64,000 nucleotides of DNA, from positions 1,612,001 through 1,676,000 of the forward strand of contig JAHLMK010000003.1 in the NCBI GenBank assembly GCA_019915135.1, given 5' to 3'. The translations under genes and the position numbers were made by a program. A model generated the notes under the pieces. It was not told where the DNA came from. It searched no databases and saw only the letters and a program-made list of their open reading frames with translations. Positions 36,587 through 46,196 of this stretch are shown piece after piece; the stretch's first letter is position 1, and every line of letters starts with the position of its first letter. Origin of the DNA: Strobilurus pachycystidiatus. Its lineage: Eukaryota > Basidiomycota > Agaricomycetes > Agaricales > Physalacriaceae.

Positions 36587-38670
36587 TGCGCCTGAACCTA
36601 CCGCATTGCAGGTGGGAGAGGTATATCGATTGCTCGGACGCATAAGGAAAGAAATGAGGTAGCCTGCTCCGTCGAGCCCGAGGATGGTATAAGTGAGGTG
36701 TCACGGAGATGAGAGGGTTCCGGAGGAAGAGTTGCGTGTGAGCACCGAGACTAGATCAAAAGCAAGAAAATGGCGACCGAGATAACGCAGAACAACAGCA
36801 GAACAGCTCAGAGTCAGTGGGGACAGAAGAAGATCGTCGGGTGACAGTGACCAGTTGGTGACCAGCGTTACAAAACACGAGGGCGGCAAATGCCGATGGT
36901 AGCAGCTCTTAACGTTCAACTTCACAACGTCGTCTGACCTTGTTCGGTGACTCTGCCGCGTCGAAGAACTCACACCTTGACTCGTACTTCTCCATTATGG
37001 AACCTTTGCCGCCTCGGTATCTTATCAACTCAGCCACGCCTTCAACGGTGTACATGCCCCGCGTTTGACGTTCAATTTGGCGATTCTCAGTGGTCTCACG
37101 ATTCATTCCAGCCTTTCTCAGACATGCCATGTCTGTGCCGCGGAACCGCCCATGAGAGCGCTGACACACACCTATATCTTCCTTGAGTGGGTATCCTACC
37201 CAAGGCTCTTTCTCATCCATCTCGTACTTTGCATCAACGGCCACGCGACTTGAATTACGACGGAACGCCTCCTTTCGTCGATATACTCTCACAAACTTCG
37301 TCTCTCGACCCGCCCTGATATGAACCCTTATCTGTCATCGTACACGCAGTGTCAAGCTAGTACTTCCACGATCAAATCTCTCCTCAGGTTAAATGACCTG
37401 TTCTCTAATTTTAAGGCGAAGGCTATTTGTCAAGCACGCTTGCTCCTCCCGCGTGTGTAACCTACGAGGATCTCAATCTGGCTCGCTTTCCCAAATGAAC
37501 GGCAAACGCCTCAAGTACACGGGATGGCGGGTCCACGACGACTGATTCCGACGCTCTCACACGACGGTCCGCCAAATGTGCTTTTAGGCTCAGTACGTCC
37601 TTCAAGTGGGTGCATGTTGAATTGTGTAAAAGGCCCGGTAATAGCCTGTGAGGTGCATATTCTCAGCACCAGGCATTGATTCGAGCTATCGGTATCTTAG
37701 TGTCCGTGGTGTCCAGGGCGCGTAGGACAACGCATATGAGACCGAGTCCTCAGATGATCAAAACGTCCGAAGTCCGTCCGCTTGTAATCCGGATGACCAT
37801 TACTGGAACTCAGTGGGAAGCTGGTGGGAAGAGACATGCATTGTATGAGCTATCTGCTGATTGTGGCGGTGGCGCGAGATGGAAAGAAGTTGCTTAGTGA
37901 TGATGAGTATGAGGCGTGTCTTTCGACAGAAGAGCCCAGGTCCACGACATATGCCTGCCAATGGCATGTTATTGAAAAAAAAAACGCTAAACTAATCCCC
38001 AAAAGTGCTAGTGCGTATTCAGTTGTTGTGCTGTTCAGGTCATAGTTTCAGACAATATGATAGATGTGTTTGCCGATTGAGACTGTATTGTCCGGAAGGG
38101 GTGCGATAGCATGTCAGCAAGAAGTCTCAGCATTAAGACTGCCGGAGACATACAGTTCGACATGTAGGAGGCAGTCTGAGGCAGTTTAAGCAGCTTTACT
38201 TTCAAATTGTACCTTAAAAACGAGGGTACCGGTGGTAGGAATTTTTTTTGCCAATACATACAAGGGATGCTTCCGAACTGCTTCCACGGATGCAAACCGG
38301 CCCCGGCCCGGCTTGTGGACAAGAAATGGGGAGGAAAGATGCGGTCGAAGGCGGGCGATAGGGCGAAAGGAGCGCGCGAACGCTCGAGATCTCGCGGAAT
38401 TAGAAATTAATTATGGAGGGAAGCAAAGATCTAGAAGGGTGAGGAGAGGGGCTATATAGTAAATGTAGGTCCATGTGGGCAGGCCTGCGGTCACTTGATG
38501 CGCTAATGACCAATTACTGCCCTGCTTTGCAGCTTCCTTCCTACCCTCATCCAAGCACCCTCCCCGTCACTGTCGCTCTCGCTCTGCTCCGCCTATTCCT
38601 CCCCTCCAGCGGCCATTCAGTCGACCACCCACGCTCACTCTCAAGCTGAACGACTTACACGTGCTACAAC
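36587..38670. other. About 2.1 kb without a supported gene
   Basis: This is the longest gene-free stretch outside the retrotransposon. The best frame (36909-37292 minus, 127 codons) is Arg/Glu-rich with no family resemblance, and codons look random. The right end (about 38500-38670) is CT-rich and is probably the promoter and leader of the Zn(II)2Cys6 gene. An A9 run lies near 37975. No repeats were recognised. Confidence 0.4.
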
Positions 38671-40058
38671 ATGCTGCCGCAAACGCCCCGGGCGTCTGCT
38701 GCGAATTACTTGCTCGACGAGCACAGCGGCCAGTCTTACCTCGATTTGCCATCTTCCTCCACGCACGCGGTACGTTTCCGCCTCTGTCTTCGACGAACCA
38801 CGATGCCGAACTATGCGCGTCTTCTAGGGCGAAGAGGAAGCAAGTCGTCTCAGCTCTTTTGCGCAGACGCAAAAGGAGCAGGATGAGATTTTTCACAGGA
38901 CATTCCCTGCGGCTCGCCAGGCGGTCGCCCCATGGGCGATGGTATCTGGACCGCCCAGCAGTCCCTTCCAGGGATACGTCTTTCAGTATGGCGGACAAGA
39001 TCCTGCAAAATCCTGGCCGTCGGAATCCTCTGCTGCATCTCCATCGCTTTGGGGACACAGCGGTGGACCGGGCTTAACTGCACACACATTCTCGGAACTT
39101 GCAGCCATGGCTCGCCCATCCTCTTTCTCCAACAGCTCCCTGCTGCCGGAGCAACATCTTCACTACAACTATTCCATGCCTCAACAGCCGTATAGCTCCA
39201 GCTCGCCAGAGGCATCTGCTTCGTCATCTGAACCTCCGCCGACGCCCGCTTACACGTCTTACTCGGAAAGCTCCTATGTGTGTACCGACGTCCACCTTGA
39301 CAACTTCTTCGGCGCTAATATAGTTCTAGGGTTCTCCGACCCCACAACGACTGGACACCCCTTCTCCCCCTCAGGAAAAGTCGTATTTCACGAGCACATT
39401 TACAGCGCAGCCACAACCGCCGTATGACTCGTCGAAATCAGCATCTACCGACAGTGACTACTATCGGCGCAAGATGGAGGAGGAGCCTATCATGGACTAC
39501 TTGCCGTCTCCCACATCGCCGGTATCGCCATCCTCCCCTGGCGAGGGCGCACAGCCGTACTCGCTGTCAAGTCCAAACATCCCATCCCTTGGTCATTCGT
39601 CTGACCTGATTCCTATAAACCCGGCCTCGCGTAGTAAATCGCGCCGTCATACGCTCCCCATACCCGAGAACGAGAACAGTAGAGCCTTTTACTACAAGTT
39701 GCCTCGCACTGGATCTTCTCAAGGTGCCGCACCAGCGTCGTACCACCGGCGGCCCCCACCGCCAGCACCTTCAAAGTCCGAAGAGAAGAAGCAACCTACT
39801 CTAGCGTGCTTCTTCTGCCGGGGACGCAAGATTGCTTGTGGCGCCCCAGAACCGGATAGCGCCGATAGGACATGCAAGTATGGACATTTCATTTCCTTTC
39901 GCTCCTAGGACCCACCTGATCATGTCTATAGTCAATGTTCTCGGCGAAAGCTAAAGTGCGAGTATCCGAAGGAGAGCAGGCGTGGCATGAGAAAGAAGAA
40001 GAACTCGGATGACGCTTTAGACAGTTCTGTTCCGACACCACATCCGACGCTCGTATAG
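38671..40058 (+). CDS. Zn(II)2Cys6 transcription factor with C-terminal DNA-binding domain
   Basis: Fungal-specific binuclear-cluster regulator. The start is ATG 38671 (MLPQTPRASAANYLLDE), with introns near 38769-38827, 39280-39330 and 39878-39931. The first 330 residues are Ser/Pro/Gln/Tyr-rich and disordered (SSSPEASASSSEPPPTP, DYLPSPTSPVSPSSPGE), plausible for activation or phosphorylation. The cluster lies near the C-terminus: ACFFCRGRKIACG ... DRTCK | QCSRRKLKCEYP, giving the six Cys in CX2CX6CX(n)CX2CX6C order, with the last intron splitting it. A basic SRRGMRKKKNS follows, then the stop TAG 40056-40058. A C-terminal cluster is less common than an N-terminal one, but it occurs in basidiomycetes. 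It converges on the LCCL gene; targets are unknown. Confidence 0.85.
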
Positions 40059-40316
40059 CTGCATACGGTAGAGGGTTTATTAGGGTTTCTTTGTGGGTTC
40101 GTGGGCTGTGGGGACCACATTGCTTGTGATCCCGAACAGTGTTGTTTGCTGACTTGCTTTGATGTCTTTTTTTTGTATACCACAAATGTAGTGCTCTCCA
40201 ATTATTGTACATAGCTTTCCCAATAGTCTGTTTAATATAGCTTACACTAAACCAATTCTTATTATGAGTCCTTACAGTCTGTATTCTCAGCCAGATGTTT
40301 GAAAGAGTGTTTTGCC
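40059..40316. other. Convergent 3' region
   Basis: About 260 bp between two convergent stops. No gene; a T9 run near 40170. Confidence 0.4.
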
Positions 40317-42520
40317 TCAGTACGATGCGCCCGACGCTGGGTCGACCCAGGTTCCATTCGGCCAAAGCGTCGCAGGCATGGTGTAATCGCCGGTGGATCC
40401 GCCCGACGTCAACTGTGAATCATCATGTCAACGGAAGAAATGACTGGGAACGGGTGAACTCACCGCAAGTCTGAAAAAGTGTGGTATTGTTGAATTGAAG
40501 GCGGCGAGGGAGAAGTTGACCGCCGCGCCCGCGTATCGTTCCACATCATCGACCAACAAAGAAAACCCGTCCCACCCACTTGGCGCCGCGGCCCAGGAAA
40601 TTGTCTGGTTTTGGAACGGTACGATAGTGGTATTGAAGGTAGTCGAGTTGGTGAGAAACGATGGTAAGTCCGTACCCAGAGTGGCATCCTCTCGCAGCTA
40701 ATTCAAGGGACCATAGCATGTCAGAGGCTCGTGTTTGTTAGACGTTGAGGGGGACGCGTACCTCAGCTGCGGTTTGCAGCATTGAGTCAAAGTTGTAAGC
40801 AGCACCCCCATTGAGAAAGAGACCAAGTAGAAAACCCTGATAGATGGCAGACAGCCTTGTAGGGAAGCCGGCGACAGGCATGAGGACCATTGCAAGGATG
40901 TAATGATGCAGACGAAATTCCAGTGTTGGTAGGAGGGCCAGAACCAACGCCACCAGTCCACCGGCAACATACCACCCAATATAATACGGTAACCAACCCG
41001 TCTTGCGCACCACACGCACTTGATTGATAACCAACACAGCGACGATGATTATGATGATTACCAGCGCGGTTATCGCGCCGGACCGTTTGTGCAGGTCCGA
41101 CGACGTCAAGCGACTAATGGGTATGTTGTCCATGGTCAGGTTTGTGAGGACGCTTGTCCAGTAAGGCGCAAGATACCAGACCATGAATTCTATGGGTGCC
41201 TTGAGATAGAGGTGAAGGGTGAATCGGAATGCCAGCCTCCAGAAGCCATAGGCTATGAAGAGCGCGGGGAGAAAGGTACCAAATGCCGATGAGAGATCGG
41301 GGGGACTACAGATTTGGTTTAGTCTCTAGTTTTGAAGAAAGACAAACGTTGCTTACTTTGCTTGAGGCTCACTAAATAGCGTTATATGCCAGAATCCAAT
41401 ACAAACCAGACACCAGAATAGGACGATGGGGCGTGGCCTCAGGACCAAGAACAAGAGACAGGTGATGAGAATGTTGAATGCGAGCGCATCTTGCCGTAGG
41501 TCCTCGCAATGGGTCAATGAGGTTGAATCGGCAAAGCGGAAGGCCGACGGAAAGACAGTCGCGAAGCCGATGGACGTGATACCATTGCCAGAGGTCGGCA
41601 AGAAATTCGTGTAGTTCCCAATAAGCGAGACACTAGCACACCCGCCCTTGTTGTTTGACACCAGTCCCCTGATAAATGAATGTCAGTTGCTGAATTGAGC
41701 AACAAAGTGATCACTCGCTGTTGAATAGCAGCCGCACATATGAAGGAATCTCCCCGGTACGTCGCATCCAAATCTCCTCCGCCCACCACCAAAGGCACAA
41801 ACGCGGTCTGCTCATCCCCGACAGTGCGCGGGTTTTGCAGAATGACGCCTTTGCAGCCTGCAGGACACCGGAAGTCGTAGCTGGTGCCATTGAAAGGTGT
41901 ACACGACTCGCCGTCCAGACCGCATCCGCTGTTTGCGAGCCAAAACGTAGATGTGCACCCAATAAAGTCCTCCGCGGGGGTTAAAAATGAATTTGCCCTG
42001 GAGAAAAAGGCAAGGCCGATTATGTAGGCGGCTGCTAAGATGATGAAAAGCCAAGGCGAGGTAAGCCGCCGCGTCGAGCGAATGAATGTAGTTTCTATAG
42101 GGGCTCGTATCCGTATCCCCTTAATCTTTAGGTCCAAGTCGAGGAGCGGATGGGGTTCTGTGTGAGATTAGCGGCGGTTATCGATGAGCATTGAGCGACA
42201 CTGGGTTTCATCGCGCAAAACTTACCTGGCAAGTCTACCTTTGGCCGTGGTCCTCGAGCGTAAAGATAGGCTCGGAATAATCGAGGGTGTGAAGCTAATC
42301 GGCCTTCAAGGCGGTGGATCCAAGTGGGCGGAGGAGTAGAAGGCGTAAGAGCCTCGGTGTCGTGTAACTCGTGTTGTTGAGTGGATTTATGCTCGGTAAG
42401 CTCGGTAAGCTCAAGGTCGGCTAGGGTGTGTTTGGATGTATTCCGGTCATGGAGAGAGCGCGAACGACGATGTGTCGACGACGACGAGCTGCCTGCGCTC
42501 GTGCTAGCATCCATCATCAT
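40317..42520 (-). CDS. LCCL-domain multi-pass membrane protein
   Basis: Fungal membrane protein of about 640 residues. The start is ATG 42518-42520 (MMDASTSAGSSSSS) and the stop TGA 40317-40319. A Ser/His-rich cytosolic N-terminus ends in a first membrane span (WLFIILAAAYIIGLAFFS). An extracellular Cys-containing region follows (FIGCTSTFWLANSGCGLDG, ESCTPFNGTSYDFRCPAGCKG) with the LCCL core GDEQTAFVPLVVGGG...YRGDSFICAAAIQ. After that come NKGGCASVSLIG and several spans: AFNILITCLLFLVL, ITALVIIIIIVAVLVI, YYIGWYVAGGLVALVLALL and a LAMVLMPVAGFPTRL segment. The last part has several Asn-glycosylation sites. LCCL is a Cys-rich fold of unclear ligand. Introns are short and numerous. Function is unknown, though the family is clear. 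Confidence 0.85.
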
Positions 42521-42813
42521 TGCGAAGAAGAAGAGGTCTTGGTGCACATGTACACGGCCCAGTCGTCACACCCTAAAAGGAAATCACCGCCAGTTCGGCG
42601 ACATTAGCCCGAAAACATTTCACAGGCATTTCAGATGCAAGTTTATCTTGACTTGATGCAGAGCCTAGAGGCTAGCTGTCATTTAAGAACAGAGGTCAAG
42701 GTAGACGAGATATCCTCAACGAAGCCGTCCCAGAACGCGAAGAGGTACTGTATAATCTCAGACATTCAGGGTCCCCCGTATATCTCCAAACTAGATCGGT
42801 CAGGACACGACAA

Positions 42814-44810
42814 CTACTGTACAGTAAACATTTGGATAACAAGTTCCTCGCTACCAGGCGGGGAATAATGTATCTCAACCTCAAGCTCCCTGGAGTTCGT
42901 CTCACTCTTCTTACAGTAAAAAGTACCGGAAATCTGCGCGCCTATAAGAGAGTCAGTCAAATACTTGGCGGATATGATTTGAATACTAACCTTCATCGAC
43001 GATGAAAGGCTCACGGAGCAAGAACAACGTCTGCTTCCAATGCGTCGGGATGCTTTGCGGCCCGGTACTGAAGCTCGTAACCTTCTCCTTCTCCGCGCTA
43101 CTCTGGCTTGCTCTCCTCTGCGGGGCAGGCTTCCCACCCACAGGCCACACCTCCGCCAGCACCACATCATTCTCCTTGATCATCTTGACTTGTGTCATCG
43201 GCGAGATGGGCTTGCCGCTCACGGTGAAGAAGGTGTCGAAGTAGAGTATGAAGGCGGTGACTTTGGTGCGGCGCTCAGCGGTGGTGACCAAAGTAAATGT
43301 GGAGGTGAAGTTGAGTTGACGCGTGGTTATGTCCGGGATGTAGAGGTCTTTGACGGTGAAAGGAGTGCTGAGTATCGTTTCTGGGCCAACGACGTCAATG
43401 ATGGCCTCCTTGTACAGGTCCCCTGACATGGCAGAGAGGTCGAAGCCTAGATAGATAGAGCATGAGATATGATAGGCCACAACGCAAGGGAAACCATCTC
43501 ACCATACACATCATTCCAGAACGTGACACGGTCCTTCAGGATCTCGCTCGCGTCGCAGAGCCCAAGCATCATCTTGCACTGACTCGGCGCCATCACACCA
43601 CCCGGCTTGAGGAACCGATCCCGCGCGTTCAAGACGGAGTCCAGCATCGACTCGTACAACAGCGCATATCCCATCCACTCGGAAACGATGACATCCACCT
43701 TCTCCGGGATGTCCAGCTCCTCGACCTTGCCCTGCATCACGGTGATAATATGGTCAAAGTTATTGGTCTTGACTATTTCCCTAGCCCGTTCTGCGATGTC
43801 ACTAGCGTCGACTGCGTAAACGCGCTTCGCTCCCCCGCGCGCAGCGAAGAGCGAGAGGATACCAGTTCCGCATCCGACATCCAGAACCACAGCATCGTGG
43901 AAGAGAGTCGGATTGGTGAGGAGGAAATGCGCGTAGGTCGATGTTCGCACTTTGTCTTGGATCATGACAGCATGAATGTCTGGGATACGGAATAAGCGCA
44001 CGACTTGCTGGTGATTGGTGAATCACTGACCATTGGATCCATAGCTTTGGAAATAATGTGTATCGTCGTCGCGGGGGCGCGGAACAGAAGGTCCGGCTTC
44101 CTCAGACAGGCTAGGAAGATCCATTTTCTGCGAGATGAGACCGCGGTATTCCTGGAATTCCTGGCGAGTCTGTAACAATTTCTTTTCGAGGGCAGCAATT
44201 TTGCGAATGGGATCGGATGATTCCAGTTCGTCTTCAGAGTCAGACCAATCATCATTCTGATATTCTATACGGTTGTTAGATGGTGGCGGACTTGTGGATC
44301 GGGGTGGATTGACGTACGGAGTAAAGGATCGTCTTCAATGACAGGAATCAAGTACTCGTCGGCGGAGATTGTGGTGGCAGTGAGCTGGGATGCCTCTCCT
44401 GCAGAGAGTTTCTGAACATCTAAGTCGAAATTGACAAGTTTACCGCTAAGAACTCACTTGTTTTCTGATATAATTGATCAGGCGAATGCGTCCATGAGTA
44501 TCAAGTGCTAGATTGAGAAATTGTCAATCTCCTCGGCGAAGAAAATTTGTAGAAGAGGGTATGACGCACCTAATGTAGAGGATTTCGCATTCAAATCGAA
44601 TCCGTGTACAGACTTGTCGTGTGCGATGGTCTCTTCGACTGTCGGGAAAATTTTATCCTCGAAGAGAGACTTGCATGGTTGCTTGGCGGAATCTGAGACC
44701 CAGTCATCCCACGTCTCCTCTTCTTCGTCCTCGCTGCTAGATGAGCTGGACACGTCGTCCTCATCGATGAAGTCAGGTTCGGCGGGGCGCCCTCGCAGAC
44801 GGATGCTCAT
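42814..44810 (-). CDS. Protein arginine N-methyltransferase 3 type (PRMT3)
   Basis: Type I arginine methyltransferase using SAM; PRMT3 methylates ribosomal protein uS5 in the cytosol. The start is ATG 44808-44810 (MSIRLRGRPAEPDF) and the stop at 42814-42816. An acidic N-terminus precedes the PRMT3 zinc-finger-like segment (CKSLFEDKIF...AHDKSVHGF, one Cys near 46 and His near 64 and 69). SDEYLIP-type linker exons and a helix KIAALEKKLLQTRQEF follow. The catalytic core has HAVMIQDKVRTSTYAHFLL, motif I VLDVGCGTGILSLFAARGG, YAVDASDIAERA, the double-E loop SEWMGYALLYESML, and PTHWKQTLFLL (THW loop). The beta-barrel ends with SGTFYC and EVEIHYSP. About 590 residues with several introns. The retrotransposon sits 380 bp upstream of the start. 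Confidence 0.92.
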
Positions 44811-45190
44811 CGTGGTGAAAAGTTATGTCCGAATCGGGACGATCACGGATCACCGACACATGTACACATGATTGCGGCTTCGCGTCTCGGATCTCCCATA
44901 CCTCGACAATATCCAGGCCTTGGTTGGAATCCCGGTTTTCCGGGTCCTGATACTCGCTTTATGTATGTGGAGGCGGGCTAGACGCGCCAAGTCCACGCGG
45001 CGCCACACCCAGAAGTATTGAAAAGCAATGGAAATCCCCATTGCACGACGCCAGAATCCACATTGTCAATTTATTCAGCTCTTGTTTGTGGCTACGCTAC
45101 TTAGTACTTAGAACTGACTGCTTTAATAGTAATGACTTCGATCGTTTGCAGTGAATCGAATTGATATAGAGCATTGCAACCGAGGAACTG
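44811..45190. promoter_or_regulatory. Upstream region of PRMT3, bounded by the retrotransposon
   Basis: There are 380 bp between the PRMT3 start and the left LTR. This must contain the core promoter. The LTR insertion has cut off whatever lay further upstream, which now sits beyond 52400. No clear motif was recognised. Confidence 0.45.
45186..45190. repeat. Target-site duplication, left copy (aactg)
   Basis: The five bases aactg immediately before the left LTR recur at 52401-52405 immediately after the right LTR, the 5-bp duplication expected of Ty3/gypsy integration. Confidence 0.92.
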
Positions 45191-45453
45191 TGTAAGCGGA
45201 GCCTTACTCGGACGCGTTATTTACACATATTTATATTGATCGCTTCCCCACACATTTCCCCACGGACTTTGTACATACTTACTCTACTTCGCCTCTTACC
45301 ATCACCTCGTACTCGCCGCACCATATCTCCTTCTCCATATTCCGTTATCCGAGTACGTGCCTTGTGTCTTGTGTGATCTCTGAGCCTTCCCTTTCTCTCT
45401 CTCTTCCCCGTTTCTCTTCGTGTTGTCGGCTCCCTCCTGGGACCCGTCTTTCA
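45191..45453 (+). repeat. 5' long terminal repeat
   Basis: 263 bp, TG...CA ends. It contains an AT-rich catatttatattg at about 45227-45239 that could serve as a TATA-like element, and a pyrimidine-rich 3' third. Identical to the 3' LTR except for one base. Confidence 0.95.
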
Positions 45454-45470
45454 CTTTTTTTTTCACAATC

Positions 45471-45481
45471 GCACGTACTCG
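45471..45481 (+). promoter_or_regulatory. Possible self-priming site (candidate PBS)
   Basis: No tRNA-complementary TGG-type primer-binding site follows the LTR. Instead gcacgtactcg, 17 nt after the LTR end, is the exact reverse complement of cgagtacgtgc inside the LTR (45350-45360). Tf1-type elements prime from their own folded RNA 5' end, which such pairing could allow. The 17-nt gap and the self-complementarity of the site are arguments against. Confidence 0.3.
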
Positions 45482-46196
45482 TGCGGTTATTCAGTCTTTT
45501 CCTGCTTGCCTCTCGCCTTCCTGTGCGAATACCGTTTATTAGAACAAAGGCGGGTAGCTGGATCGTGCTAGACATCGTCGTCTTGCCTGATCACCCACCT
45601 TGATCCACTCTTCGCTTCCTTTTCCTTTTATCGTTTCTCTTCTTCCCGCCTTTATCAAATCAGCCTCTCGTAGCTTCCATCGAATATCGTAACAGTGCCC
45701 TAACGTAACCCCGTAGCCCGCAACACCGAACCTCGTAACAACCTGCCTGCTCGCTTCTTAGTAACCGCATACATTCGCCCGTAACACTAAGACCCAGCGT
45801 GGTCAGTAACAGACGATTTGACTTCGTGTCGGTACTCATCGTAACCAGGCTTTCTCCCCTGTGACCAGAAGAGGCGCTTCTCCTCGAGTCGTACCCAACT
45901 CTCGTAATCGAACCCATACTGCTCCGGCTTCCTTGAACGCTACTTCTTTCTCTGCCGTACCAATTCCTCGCATAATACACCCAGCCCCTCGTTCGAGCTC
46001 CCCTTTGCGGCAGCACGTCTACACGCGTAACGATCTCGAGTCTGCAAACTCTTCCCCAACGTCCTCGAATTACGCGTCGCTCTCGAACTCAACTGCCTCG
46101 ACAGTTTATCTCTCGCCTCACTCGCGTACCACGTCCTCTTCGTCTTCCTCAGACTCCATTTCATCGCAAGATTCATCATCTTCTTCTGAACCCATC

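Noticed and set aside
36909..37292. 127-codon minus-strand frame
   Set aside because: Arg/Glu-rich without any motif; no exon structure or conservation that I can recognise.
45861..46196. N-terminal extension of gag upstream of the first ATG
   Set aside because: The frame is open, but the only start there would be non-ATG, and the Ser-rich composition looks like leader. I use ATG 46197.
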